Notes: generated by a model from the letters alone, not told the origin. 64,000 nt of DNA from Acidovorax sp. sif1233 (GCF_019218755.1 NZ_JAHUWZ010000007.1:124001-188000); one strand, 5' to 3'. Shown: positions 44,954 through 54,467, numbered from the stretch's first letter. Made by a program: numbers and translations.

Positions 44954-47710
44954 ATGTCTGCCATGCCCGCGTCTCCCGCTGATCCCCGCTGCCACCAGCC
45001 CCGTCCCGAGGGCCCGCTGGCCGCGCATTCGCGCTTCTACCAGCGCCTGCACCGCCGCTATGCGGACGATCTGTCCCTGCTGCCCGCAGGGGCGCCGGTC
45101 CTGGCCACCATGGAGACGGCCTACGATGCGCTGCGCTCGCGCGGCTGCGACACGGGCACGGCCCTGCGCGTGCTGCGCCAGCTCGTCATGGAGCGGCTCG
45201 TCCAGCTGGACTGCGACGCGCAGGCGCCGCTCGCCGACATCACCCGCGCCGTGACCGAGCTGGCCGAGCTGGCGCTGGACCGTGCCAGCCACCAGGCACG
45301 GCAGGAGCTGGACGAGCGCCACGGCGCGCCACGCGGACCGGACGGCCAGCCCGTGCAGCTGTGGATCATCGGCATGGGCAAGCTGGGTGCGCGCGAGCTC
45401 AATGTCTCCAGCGACATCGACCTGATCTACGTGTACGAACACGATGGCGAGACCGCGGGCACGGCCGACGGCCGGGGGCGCATCTCCAACCACGAATACT
45501 TCGCGCGGGCGGTCAAGGCCATCTACAGCCTGGTGGGGGATACCACCGAGCACGGCTTTGTGTTCCGCGTGGACCTGGCGCTGCGCCCCAATGGCAACTC
45601 CGGCCCGCCGTCGGTCTCGTTGTCGGCGCTGGAGGAGTACCTGCAGCTGCATGGCCGCGAATGGGAGCGTTTTGCCTGGCTCAAGAGCCGGGTGGTGGCG
45701 CCGCACGACTGCATTGGCAGCCCCGAAGTGCAGGCGCTGCGGGGCGTGGTGCTGCCCTTTGTGTTCCGCCGCTACCTGGACTACAGCGTGTTCGATGCGC
45801 TGCGTTCCCTGCACCGCCAGATCCGCGACCATGCGGCCAAGCGCAGCGCGGGCCACCCCGAGCGCGCCAACGACGTTAAGCTCTCGCGCGGCGGCATCCG
45901 CGAGATCGAGTTCACGGTGCAGCTGCTGCAGGTGGTGCGCGGCGGCCAGTTTCCCGAGCTGCGCCGCCGGCCCACGCTCGATGCGCTCACGCGCCTGGCC
46001 CAGGCGGGCCTCATGCCGCAGGAAACCGCCGATGCCCTGGCGCGCGCCTATGTCTTCTTGCGCCGGGTGGAGCACCGCATCCAGTACCTGGACGACCAGC
46101 AGACCCACGTGCTGCCCACGCGCGACGACGACCTCGCCTGGATCGCCTACACCCTGGGCTACACCGACTGCTGCGCCTTCCTGCACGAGCTGGACGCGCA
46201 CCGCGAACTCGTGGCCCAGGAGTTCGACACCTTGCTGGGTGGCGCGGGCAAGAAGCAGTGCAATGGGGGCGGCTGCGGCGGCCCCCGCGCCTCGGCGCCC
46301 CCGCCCCCCGAATTCGACACCCTGCTGGAACAGCTGCCGCCCGGATTCCGCGAGCGCGTGGCCGAATGGCGCAGCCACCCGCGCGTGGCGGGCCTGCGCG
46401 ACGAAGCCCGCGCCCGCCTGTTCCGGCTGGTGCAGCGCACCGCGCAGTGGCTCAAGGAGGGCCGCGTCACCGAAGAGGCCGCGCTGCGCCTGGCCAACTG
46501 GCTGGAGCCGCTGCTGCGCCGCGAGAGCTATCTGGCGCTGCTGCTGGAGCGCCCCTCCGTGCACGAACAACTGCTGCACCTGCTGGGCGCGGCCAAATGG
46601 CCCGCCCGCTACCTGCTGCAGCACCCGGGCGTGATCGATGAACTGGTGGGGGATTCGCTGCTGGCCGAGCGCTTCGTGGTGGCGGACTTCGAGCGCGAAC
46701 TGGCCGTGCGGCTCGCGTCCCTGCAGTCCACGGGCGAGGACGATGACGAAACCCTGCTGAACCTGCTGCGCCGCGCCCAGCACGCGGAAACCTTCCGCAC
46801 CCTCGCGCGCGACGTGGAGCGGCGCATCACCGTCGAGCAGGTGGCGGATGACCTGTCCGCCCTGGCCGACAGCGTGCTGCGCATCACCGCCCAGTGGTGC
46901 TGGAGCCGCCTCAAGACGCGCCACCGCGACAGCCCGCAGTTCGCCATCATTGGCTACGGCAAGCTGGGCGGCAAGGAGCTGGGCTACGGCAGCGACCTGG
47001 ACATCGTCTTCGTGTTCGACGACGACGATGAGCGCGCGCCCGAGGTCTACGCCGCTTTCGTGCGCAAGCTCATCAACTGGCTCACCGTGAAGACGGGCGA
47101 GGGCGACCTGTACGAGATCGACACCGCACTGCGGCCCAATGGCAGCTCGGGCCTGCTGGTCACGAGCTTCGAGGCCTACGCCAACTACCAGCAGCGCCGG
47201 GGCAGCAACACCGCCTGGACCTGGGAGCACCAGGCCATGACGCGCGCGCGCTTCGTGATGGGCAGCGACGCCCTGCAGGCGCGCTTCGATGCCGTGCGCG
47301 AGGCCGTGATCACCTCCGAGCGCGACCCCGCCGCCCTGCGCGAGGAGATCGTGCTCATGCGCGAGCGCGTGCGCTCGGCACACCCCACGCGCGCCGGGCA
47401 GTTCGATGTGAAACACAGCCCGGGCGGCATGGTGGATGCGGAGTTCGCGGTGCAGTACCTCGTGCTCTCGCAATCCGCGAACCACCCGGAGCTGGTGGGC
47501 AACGTGGGCAACATCGCGCTGCTGCAGCGCGCCGAGCAGGTGGGCCTGCTGCCGCCCGGCGTGGGCATGGCGGCGGCCGACGCCTACCGCGAACTGCGGC
47601 GCGTGCAGCACGTGGCGCGCCTGGACGAGGCGCCCACCCAGGTTGCGCCGCCCGCGCTGCAGGCCGAGCGGAATGCGGTGCTGGCCCTGTGGAGGGCGGT
47701 GTTCGGCTGA
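44954..47710 (+). CDS. glnE: glutamine synthetase adenylyltransferase/adenylyl-removing enzyme
   Basis: 918 residues from the ATG at 44954; alternatives at 44927 and 44963 exist. Two nucleotidyltransferase domains are each marked by a GMGKLGARELN/GYGKLGGKELGYG motif followed by SSDIDLIYVYE/SDLDIVFVFD, N- and C-terminal respectively. It adds and removes AMP on glutamine synthetase according to PII and glutamine. Oddity: between the domains is a 30-residue Gly/Cys/Pro-rich linker (KKQCNGGGCGGPRAS) flanked by two copies of EFDTLL, encoded by near-identical 18-bp stretches at 46220 and 46310. Confidence 0.95.
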   Translation: MSAMPASPADPRCHQPRPEGPLAAHSRFYQRLHRRYADDLSLLPAGAPVLATMETAYDALRSRGCDTGTALRVLRQLVMERLVQLDCDAQAPLADITRAVTELAELALDRASHQARQELDERHGAPRGPDGQPVQLWIIGMGKLGARELNVSSDIDLIYVYEHDGETAGTADGRGRISNHEYFARAVKAIYSLVGDTTEHGFVFRVDLALRPNGNSGPPSVSLSALEEYLQLHGREWERFAWLKSRVVAPHDCIGSPEVQALRGVVLPFVFRRYLDYSVFDALRSLHRQIRDHAAKRSAGHPERANDVKLSRGGIREIEFTVQLLQVVRGGQFPELRRRPTLDALTRLAQAGLMPQETADALARAYVFLRRVEHRIQYLDDQQTHVLPTRDDDLAWIAYTLGYTDCCAFLHELDAHRELVAQEFDTLLGGAGKKQCNGGGCGGPRASAPPPPEFDTLLEQLPPGFRERVAEWRSHPRVAGLRDEARARLFRLVQRTAQWLKEGRVTEEAALRLANWLEPLLRRESYLALLLERPSVHEQLLHLLGAAKWPARYLLQHPGVIDELVGDSLLAERFVVADFERELAVRLASLQSTGEDDDETLLNLLRRAQHAETFRTLARDVERRITVEQVADDLSALADSVLRITAQWCWSRLKTRHRDSPQFAIIGYGKLGGKELGYGSDLDIVFVFDDDDERAPEVYAAFVRKLINWLTVKTGEGDLYEIDTALRPNGSSGLLVTSFEAYANYQQRRGSNTAWTWEHQAMTRARFVMGSDALQARFDAVREAVITSERDPAALREEIVLMRERVRSAHPTRAGQFDVKHSPGGMVDAEFAVQYLVLSQSANHPELVGNVGNIALLQRAEQVGLLPPGVGMAAADAYRELRRVQHVARLDEAPTQVAPPALQAERNAVLALWRAVFG

Positions 47711-47773
47711 GGCCGGCCCCGGCGTGACGTTTCGTTGCATTTTTGGCGGGCGAATTTTCCGCTGGCCTTCGCC

Positions 47774-47795
47774 AATTCAAACAACTGTTTGAATT
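47774..47795. promoter_or_regulatory. palindromic operator upstream of the TetR-RND operon
   Basis: AATTCAAACA-AC-TGTTTGAATT, a perfect 10-bp inverted repeat with a 2-bp centre, 21 bp before the TetR start codon. It stands out as A/T-rich in GC-rich surroundings. It is the likely autoregulatory site of the TetR protein. Confidence 0.75.
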
Positions 47796-47815
47796 CTGGT
47801 GTTTAATCCGGTGCC

Positions 47816-48544
47816 ATGAGTTTTGGCGCCCATTTCATTCCCGCAGCCCAGCGCACCGCCCGCAGTGATGGCGAGGACACGCGCGCGCGCCTGCTGCACG
47901 CGGCGCTGCAGCTGTTCTCCGAGCGGGGCTTCGCACAGACCTCGGTGCGCGCCATCGCCGAGGCCGCTGGCACCAATGTCGCCGCGATCGCCTACCACTT
48001 TGGCGACAAGGCCCGGCTGTACACGGCCACGTTCTATGAACCCTTTGGCAGCGGCAGCGACCTCATCGCCGTGTTCGCCGATCCCGCACTGACCCTGCCG
48101 CAGGCGCTCGCCTCCTATTTCGGGGGGTTTCTGGAGCCGCTCAAGCACGATGACCTCGTGACCCAGTCGCTGCGCCTGCATGTGCGCGAGCTGCTGGACC
48201 CGACCCACGTGTGGCCCGAGCTCATCGAGCGCGAGTGCCGGGCCCCCCACCTGGCCCTGGTCCAGGTGCTGTGCCGCCACATGGGCGTGCAGGATGTGGA
48301 CGACGACATGCACCGCCTCGCCTTTTCCCTGGCCGGGCTGATCATGCAGATGTGGACCCAGCGCGACCCGCTGCAGGTCATTGCGCCGCAGCTGGCAGGG
48401 TCGGGGGCTGTGGATGAGTGGGTGGACCGGCTGACCGGCTACGCCCTGAGCATGGTGCAGGGCGAGATCGCCCGGCGGCAGGCCGCACAACGGCCCGCGC
48501 GCCGCAGTACTTCACGGAATTCGCACAAGGAATCCAACGCATGA
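47816..48544 (+). CDS. TetR-family regulator with CerR-type C-terminal domain
   Basis: 242 residues. The N-terminal TetR helix-turn-helix is ARLLHAALQLFSERGFAQTS then VRAIAEAAGTNVAAIAYHFG. The C-terminal part, with LFSLAGLI-like LAFSLAGLIMQMW, fits the DUF1956/CerR group often tied to efflux operons. The stop overlaps the start of the outer-membrane factor gene (ATGA), so it is the first gene of its own target operon and probably represses it through the palindrome at 47774-47795. Confidence 0.92.
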   Translation: MSFGAHFIPAAQRTARSDGEDTRARLLHAALQLFSERGFAQTSVRAIAEAAGTNVAAIAYHFGDKARLYTATFYEPFGSGSDLIAVFADPALTLPQALASYFGGFLEPLKHDDLVTQSLRLHVRELLDPTHVWPELIERECRAPHLALVQVLCRHMGVQDVDDDMHRLAFSLAGLIMQMWTQRDPLQVIAPQLAGSGAVDEWVDRLTGYALSMVQGEIARRQAAQRPARRSTSRNSHKESNA

Positions 48545-49926
48545 CTTTGAGCAAGACCCGATTCTTCTGGGCCGCCTGCCTGCCGCTGGCCCTGGGCGCC
48601 TGTGCCGTCACGGCGCCCCCCGCGCAGGTGCCCGCGCCGCCGCCGGTGGCGTGGCAGGCGCCCTTGCCGCACCAGGGCTCGCTGGGGGATCTGGCGCGGT
48701 GGTGGACGCAGCTGGGCGACCCGCTGCTCGTCGAGCTCGTCGATGCCGCGCAAGCCATCAGCCCTGGCGTGGCGCAGGCCCAGGCCCGCATCGCGCAGGC
48801 GCGTGCCACGCAGGTGAGCAGCCGCGCCGCGCTGCTGCCGTCGCTCGATGCGCAGGCCAGCGCCAGCCGGGGTTTCAACGAGCAGCTCGCGGGCATCGCC
48901 ACCACGGCGCAGGCCGGGCTGCAGGCGAGCTGGGAGATCGACCTCTTCGGCGCCAACCGGGCCACCAAGACGGCGGCCGACGAGCGGCTGGCGGGCGCGC
49001 AGGCGCTGTGGCACGAGGCGCGCGTGAGCGTGGCCGCCGAGGTGGCGCAGCAGACGAGCAGCCTGCGCACCTGCCTGGAGCAGCTGCGCGTGGCCGAGCG
49101 CGATGCGCAGTCGCGCGGCGAGACCTCGCGGCTGTCCGACCTCAGCGAACGCGCCGGTTTCACGGCGCCCGCCACCGCCGCCCTGGCGCGTGCCAGCGCC
49201 GCCGAAGCCCAGGCGCGCGCATCGCAGCAGCGCATGCAATGCGATGTCGACGTCAAGACCATGGTGGCGCTGACCGGGTGGGAAGAGCCCGCGCTGCGCG
49301 CGCGCCTGTCCACGCCGGCATCCGCCGCGCCCGACACCCTGTTCGCCATCGCCGCCCTGCCCGCCCAGGTGCTGGCCCAGCGCCCCGACGTGTACAACGC
49401 CGAGCGCGAAGTCGCCGCCGCCAGCGCCGAGGTGGGCAGCGCGCAGGCCCAGCGCTACCCGCGCCTGTCGCTCAGCGGCTCGGTGGGAACGGCCTGGGTG
49501 CGCAGCGGCGGCGTGACGACCGACCTGAACACCTGGACCATCGGTCCGCTGGCGCTCAGCGTGCCCCTGTTCGACGGCGGCCGCCGTGGCGCCCAGGTGG
49601 AGGCGGCGCAGGCACGCTACGACGAGGCCGCCGCGCTCTACCGCGCCAAGGTGCGCCAGGCCGTGAGCGAGGTCGAGCAGGCGCTGGTGCGGCTGCAGAG
49701 CACGGCCGAGCGCAATGCCAGTGCGCGGGTGGCGGCGGCGGGCTACCGCACCTCGTTCGATGCCACGGAGGCGCGCTGGCGCGGCGGGCTGGCGAGCCTG
49801 GTGGAGCTGGAAGACGCGCGCCGCACCTCCCTGGCGGCCGAGAACGCGCTGATCGCGCTGCAGCATGAACGCCAGGCCGCCTGGGTTTCGCTGTACCGCG
49901 CCGCGGGCGGTGGCTGGAAAGAGTGA
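48541..49926 (+). CDS. NodT-family outer-membrane efflux lipoprotein
   Basis: 461 residues from the ATG at 48541, with AAGGA 9 bp upstream. The lipobox is LALGAC (Cys about 21). Two TolC-type repeats of long coiled-coil helices are visible: WWTQLGDPLL and ASWEIDLFGANRATKTAADE in the first, VLAQRPDVYNAEREVAAASA and SVPLFDGGRRGAQVEAAQ in the second. It forms the outer-membrane channel for the RND pump encoded next. Confidence 0.93.
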   Translation: MTLSKTRFFWAACLPLALGACAVTAPPAQVPAPPPVAWQAPLPHQGSLGDLARWWTQLGDPLLVELVDAAQAISPGVAQAQARIAQARATQVSSRAALLPSLDAQASASRGFNEQLAGIATTAQAGLQASWEIDLFGANRATKTAADERLAGAQALWHEARVSVAAEVAQQTSSLRTCLEQLRVAERDAQSRGETSRLSDLSERAGFTAPATAALARASAAEAQARASQQRMQCDVDVKTMVALTGWEEPALRARLSTPASAAPDTLFAIAALPAQVLAQRPDVYNAEREVAAASAEVGSAQAQRYPRLSLSGSVGTAWVRSGGVTTDLNTWTIGPLALSVPLFDGGRRGAQVEAAQARYDEAAALYRAKVRQAVSEVEQALVRLQSTAERNASARVAAAGYRTSFDATEARWRGGLASLVELEDARRTSLAAENALIALQHERQAAWVSLYRAAGGGWKE

Positions 49927-49930
49927 AACA

Positions 49931-50001
49931 CCCCCTGAGTCGCTTCGCGCCTTCCCCCTCTCCCGACTCGCTGCGCGAGTCGGGAGGGGGACGCCCCCGG
50001 C
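49931..50001 (+). repeat. dispersed repeat, family B, copy 2
   Basis: CCCCCTGAGTCGCTTCGCGC, then CTTCCCCCTCT, then a perfect 10-bp hairpin CCCGACTCGC-TGC-GCGAGTCGGG (49962-49984) and AGGGGGACGCCCCCGG. Homologous to 27179-27244 on the other strand. It lies between the outer-membrane factor and adaptor genes. Confidence 0.7.
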
Positions 50002-50091
50002 GCGGCGCGGCGGCCCTTGCGCGGGGGCACTGGCCTGCGCCGCGCCAGTTTCATCCCGTGCGAGTGGCGCGTAGCGCCGTGGAAAGTTGAT

Positions 50092-51321
50092 ATGAATTCT
50101 TCAGGACGAAAGCAAATGCAAAATTTCTCTTCCTTCAAGTTCTCTCCGACGGCCTTCGCCGTGATTGCTGCCTGCGTGCTGGCCACCGGCGGCGCCCTGG
50201 TTTTCTCCAGCGCATCGCGCGCCGCCGACGAGCCCAAGGCGGGCCAGCCCCGCCCCGCGCTCACGGTGAGCACGGCGCAGCCCCAGCGGACGTCGGTGCC
50301 CTTGCGCCTGGCGGCCAACGGCAACGTCGCTGCCTGGCAGGAAGCCAGCATCGGCGCCGAAAGCAATGGACTGCGCCTGACCGATGTGCGGGTGAATGTG
50401 GGTGACGTGGTCAAGGCCGGCCAGGTGCTCGCCACCTTCTCGGCCGAAACGGTGCAGGCCGACGTGGCGCAGATGCGCGCCAGCCTGCTCGAAGCCCAGG
50501 CCAACGCGGCCGAGGCCGCCGCCAATGCCGACCGCGCCCGCTCGCTGCAGGCCACGGGTGCCCTGAGCCAGCAGCAGATCCAGCAGTACACCACCGCCGA
50601 GAAGACGGCGCAGGCCCGGGTGGAGGCCGCCAAGGCCACGCTGAACGCGCAGCAGCTGCGCCTGAAGTACACGCAGGTGGTGGCACCCGACAGCGGCGTG
50701 ATCTCGGCCCGCACGGCCACGGTGGGCGCGGTGGTGGGCGCGGGCACGGAGCTGTTCCGCATGGTGCGCAAGGGGCGCCTCGAATGGCGCGCCGAAGTCA
50801 CGTCCACCGAGCTGCGCCGCATCGCGCCGGGCGCCAAGGTCAGCGTGACCGCGGCCAGCGGCGCGGCGGCCGAAGGCACCGTGCGCATGGTGGCACCCAC
50901 GGTGGACCCGCAAACCCGCAATGCGCTGGTGTATGTCGATTTGCCGGCGAACAGCGATTTCCGCGCCGGGATGTTCGCGCGCGGCGAGTTCGCGCTGGGG
51001 CAGAGCGATGCGCTCACGGTGCCGCAAGAGGCGCTGGTGGTGCGCGACGGGTTCTCGTACGTGTTCGTGGTGGGCGCCGAGCAGCGCGTGCAGCAGCGCA
51101 AGGTGCAGACGGGGCGCCGCGTGGCCGACCGGGTGGAAGTGCTCTCGGGCCTGGACGCGAATGCCTCCGTCGCCGTGCGCGGCGCGGGCTTCCTGAATGA
51201 CGGGGACCTGGTGCGTGTGGTCGGCGCGCCGCCGGCGAGCGGCAGCACCTCCTCCCTGCAGGAATTCAAACAAAAAGTGCCTGTGGCGCAGGTTGATCAA
51301 GCGCTGGTAGCTATCAAATAA
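50092..51321 (+). CDS. RND efflux periplasmic adaptor subunit
   Basis: 409 residues from the ATG at 50092 (GGAAAG 8 bp upstream); an ATG at 50116 with AGGACG is also possible. An N-terminal signal or anchor segment is followed by the HlyD/AcrA layout: lipoyl halves (DVRVNVGDVVKAGQVLATFS and LRLKYTQVVAPDSGVISA) around a helical hairpin, then beta-barrel and membrane-proximal domains (GMFARGEFALGQSDALTVPQ). It joins the permease to the NodT channel. The C-terminal tail VPVAQVDQALVAIK and the stop codon lie in a family A repeat. Confidence 0.93.
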   Translation: MNSSGRKQMQNFSSFKFSPTAFAVIAACVLATGGALVFSSASRAADEPKAGQPRPALTVSTAQPQRTSVPLRLAANGNVAAWQEASIGAESNGLRLTDVRVNVGDVVKAGQVLATFSAETVQADVAQMRASLLEAQANAAEAAANADRARSLQATGALSQQQIQQYTTAEKTAQARVEAAKATLNAQQLRLKYTQVVAPDSGVISARTATVGAVVGAGTELFRMVRKGRLEWRAEVTSTELRRIAPGAKVSVTAASGAAAEGTVRMVAPTVDPQTRNALVYVDLPANSDFRAGMFARGEFALGQSDALTVPQEALVVRDGFSYVFVVGAEQRVQQRKVQTGRRVADRVEVLSGLDANASVAVRGAGFLNDGDLVRVVGAPPASGSTSSLQEFKQKVPVAQVDQALVAIK

Positions 51322-51328
51322 GGAGCGT
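51266..51328 (-). repeat. dispersed palindromic repeat, family A, copy 8 (codes tail, stop and SD)
   Basis: On the minus strand: CGCTCCTTATTTGATAGCTA, then CCAGCGCTTGATCAACCTGCGCC and GGCACTTTTTG. Read on the plus strand, it encodes the last ~16 residues of the adaptor. Its TAA stop overlaps AGGAG (51321-51325), which is 8 bp before the permease ATG at 51334. Confidence 0.75.
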
Positions 51329-51333
51329 TCTCC

Positions 51334-54300
51334 ATGAATGTATCCACCTGGTCCATCAAGAACCCGATACCGGCGCTGATGCTGTTCGTGCTGCTGACCT
51401 TCGGCGGCCTGCTGTCGTTCAACGCGATGAAGGTGCAGAACTTTCCGGACATCGACCTGCCCACGATCTCCGTGACCGTGGCGCTGCCGGGCGCATCGCC
51501 CGCGCAGCTGGAAAACGACGTGGCGCGCAAGATCGAGAACAGCATCGCCACGCTGCAGGACTTGAAGCACATCTACACCAAGGTGCAGGACGGCGGCGCC
51601 ACCATCACGGCCGAGTTCCGGCTGGAAAAGCCCACGCAGGAGGCGCTCGACGATGTGCGCTCGGCCGTGGCGCGGGTGCGCGGCGACCTGCCCGGCGACG
51701 TGCGCGACCCCATCGTGACCAAGATGGACCTGGCCGCGCAGCCCGTGCTGGCCTTCACCATCGCCTCGAGCCGCATGGACAGCGAGGCGCTGTCGTGGTT
51801 CGTGGACGATGCCGTGGCCAAGAAGCTGCTCACCGTGCGCGGCGTGGGCGCGGTCAACCGCGTGGGCGGTGTTCAGCGCGAGGTGCATGTGGCGCTGGAC
51901 CCGGTGAAGCTGCAGGCGCTCAACGCCTCGGCGGCCGACGTGTCGCGCCAGCTGCGCCTGGTGCAGACCGAGAGCGCCGGCGGCCGCACCGACCTGGGCG
52001 GCAGCGAGCAGCCCGTGCGCACGCTGGCCACGGTGCAGTCGGCCCAGGAGCTTTCCAGCCTCACGCTGTCGCTGTCGGACGGCCGCCACGTGCGGCTCGA
52101 TCAGGTCGCCACGGTGTCGGACACGATTGCCGAGCCGCGCGCGCTGGCCCTGCTCAACGGCAAGCCCGTGGTGGGCTTCGAGGTGGCGCGCAGCAAGGGT
52201 GCGAGCGAGATCGAGGTGGGCGGGGCCGTGCAGGCCGCGCTCAAAGAGATGCGCGCGCAGCACCCCGACCTGGAGATCACCGAGGCCTTCAACTTCGTGC
52301 AGCCCGTGCAGGAGGAATACGACGGCTCCATGCACCTGCTGTACGAAGGCGCGCTGCTGGCCGTGCTGGTGGTGTGGCTGTTCCTGCGCGACTGGCGCGC
52401 CACGTTCGTCTCAGCCGTGGCGCTGCCGCTGTCGGTGATCCCGGCGTTCATCGGCATGCACCTGCTGGGCTTTTCCATCAACGTGATCACGCTGCTGGCG
52501 ATGTCGCTGGTGGTGGGCATCCTGGTGGACGATGCCATCGTGGAGGTGGAGAACATCGTGCGCCACCTGCGCATGGGCAAGACGCCCTACCAGGCGGCCA
52601 TGGAGGCGGCCGACGAGATCGGTTTGGCGGTGGTGGCCACCACCTTCACGCTGATCGCGGTGTTCCTGCCCACGGCCTTCATGAGCGGCATCGCGGGCAA
52701 GTTCTTCAAGCAGTTTGGCTGGACCGCGTCGCTGGCCGTGTTCGCCAGCCTGGTGGTGGCCCGCGTGCTCACGCCCATGATGGCGGCCTACATCCTCAAA
52801 CCCATCGTGGACAAGCACCAGGACCCGCGCTGGATGACCGTGTACCTGCGCTGGGCGGCCTGGTGCATCAGGCACCGCTGGATCACCTTCATCGCCACGG
52901 CGGCGTTCTTCATCGGCTCGCTCGCGCTGATCCCGCTGCTGCCCACCGGCTTCATCCCGCCGGACGACAACTCGCAGACCCAGGTGTACCTGGAGCTGCC
53001 GCCCGGCGCCACGCTCGCGCAGACCCGCGCCGTGGCCGAGGATGCGCGCGAGCGCATCGCCAAGGTGGAGCACGTGCAGAGCGTGTACACCACCATCGGC
53101 GGTGGCTCCGCGGGGGCGGACCCCTTCATGGGCGGGGCCAATGCCGAGACCCGCAAGGCCACGCTGACCATCCTGCTGGCCGAGCGCGGCGAGCGGCCGC
53201 GCAAGCAGGGCATCGAGAACAAGATCCGCACGGCCCTCGAAACCCTGCCCGGCGTGCGCAGCAAGGTGGGCCTGGGCGGATCGGGCGAGAAGTACGTGCT
53301 GGTGCTCTCGGGCGACGATCCGCAGGCGCTGACCACGGCCGCGCTGGCGGTCGAGAAGGACCTGCGCACCATCCCGGGCCTGGGCAGCATCTCGTCCACC
53401 GCCAGCCTGGTGCGCTCCGAGATCGCGGTGCGCCCGGACTTCGCCCGGGCCGCCGACCTGGGGGTGACCAGCAGCGCCATCGCCGAGACCCTGCGCATCG
53501 CCACCATGGGCGACTACGACGTGTCGCTGCCCAAGCTCAACCTCGCGTCGCGGCAGGTGCCCATCGTCGTGAAGCTGCAGGATGACGCCCGCAAGGACCT
53601 GTCGCTGCTGGAGCGCCTGGCGGTGCCGGGCGCCAAGGGCCCGGTGATGCTGGGCCAGGTGGCCACGCTCGAATTCAGCGGCGGCCCGGCCGTGGTGGAC
53701 CGCTACGACCGCGCACGCAATGTGAACTTCGAGATCGAGCTGTCGGGCCAGCCGCTGGGTGACGTGACCAAGGCCGTGGAGGCGCTGCCCTCCATCAAGA
53801 ACCTGCCGCCGGGCGTGCGCCAGATTACCATCGGCGACGCGGAGATGATGGGCGAGCTGTTCGCCAGCTTCGGCCTGGCCATGCTCACGGGCGTGCTGTG
53901 CATCTACATCGTGCTGGTGCTGCTGTTCAAGGACTTCCTGCACCCGGTGACCATCCTGGCGGCGCTGCCGCTGTCGCTGGGCGGCGCGTTCGTGGGCCTC
54001 TTGATCGCGCAAAAGAGCTTCTCGATGCCCTCGCTCATCGGGCTCATCATGCTCATGGGCATCGCCACCAAGAATTCCATCCTGCTGGTCGAGTACGCCA
54101 TCCTGGCGCGGCGCGAGCACGGCATGACGCGCTTCGAGGCGCTGATCGACGCGTGCCACAAGCGCGCGCGCCCCATCATCATGACCACGCTGGCCATGGG
54201 CGCGGGCATGCTGCCCATTGCCATCGGCATCGGCGCGGCCGACGCGAGCTTCCGCTCGCCGATGGCGGTGGCGGTGATCGGGGGGCTCATCACGTCCACG

Positions 54301-54453
54301 CTGCTGAGCCTGCTGGTCATCCCCGCCGTCTTCACCGGGGTGGATGATCTGGGCCAGCGGTTCGGGCGCCTGGTGCGCCGGCTGCGGGGGGCGCACCACG
54401 CGCCCGCCGCCCCGGCGCTGCCCCCGGTGCCCGCCTCGCCGCCCGCACCGTGA
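51334..54453 (+). CDS. RND efflux transporter permease (HAE1/AcrB type)
   Basis: 1039 residues, normal for AcrB relatives. The N-terminus WSIKNPIPALMLFVLLTFGG is followed by a periplasmic porter domain, and two sets of six membrane helices are present. The proton-relay pair is in MSLVVGILVDDAIVEVENIV, with GIATKNSILLVEY in the second half. The C-terminal tail is Ala/Pro-rich. It exports drugs, solvents or metabolites using the proton gradient; the substrate is unknown. Its ribosome-binding site comes from the repeat that ends the adaptor gene. Confidence 0.95.
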   Translation: MNVSTWSIKNPIPALMLFVLLTFGGLLSFNAMKVQNFPDIDLPTISVTVALPGASPAQLENDVARKIENSIATLQDLKHIYTKVQDGGATITAEFRLEKPTQEALDDVRSAVARVRGDLPGDVRDPIVTKMDLAAQPVLAFTIASSRMDSEALSWFVDDAVAKKLLTVRGVGAVNRVGGVQREVHVALDPVKLQALNASAADVSRQLRLVQTESAGGRTDLGGSEQPVRTLATVQSAQELSSLTLSLSDGRHVRLDQVATVSDTIAEPRALALLNGKPVVGFEVARSKGASEIEVGGAVQAALKEMRAQHPDLEITEAFNFVQPVQEEYDGSMHLLYEGALLAVLVVWLFLRDWRATFVSAVALPLSVIPAFIGMHLLGFSINVITLLAMSLVVGILVDDAIVEVENIVRHLRMGKTPYQAAMEAADEIGLAVVATTFTLIAVFLPTAFMSGIAGKFFKQFGWTASLAVFASLVVARVLTPMMAAYILKPIVDKHQDPRWMTVYLRWAAWCIRHRWITFIATAAFFIGSLALIPLLPTGFIPPDDNSQTQVYLELPPGATLAQTRAVAEDARERIAKVEHVQSVYTTIGGGSAGADPFMGGANAETRKATLTILLAERGERPRKQGIENKIRTALETLPGVRSKVGLGGSGEKYVLVLSGDDPQALTTAALAVEKDLRTIPGLGSISSTASLVRSEIAVRPDFARAADLGVTSSAIAETLRIATMGDYDVSLPKLNLASRQVPIVVKLQDDARKDLSLLERLAVPGAKGPVMLGQVATLEFSGGPAVVDRYDRARNVNFEIELSGQPLGDVTKAVEALPSIKNLPPGVRQITIGDAEMMGELFASFGLAMLTGVLCIYIVLVLLFKDFLHPVTILAALPLSLGGAFVGLLIAQKSFSMPSLIGLIMLMGIATKNSILLVEYAILARREHGMTRFEALIDACHKRARPIIMTTLAMGAGMLPIAIGIGAADASFRSPMAVAVIGGLITSTLLSLLVIPAVFTGVDDLGQRFGRLVRRLRGAHHAPAAPALPPVPASPPAP

Positions 54454-54467
54454 TGGCCCGGTGGTGG

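Noticed and set aside
44933-47740. 935-codon minus-strand open frame
   Set aside because: Antisense shadow of glnE; no recognisable domain.
52411-54399. 662-codon minus-strand open frame
   Set aside because: Antisense shadow of the RND permease, rich in His/Arg/Asp from reversed codons.
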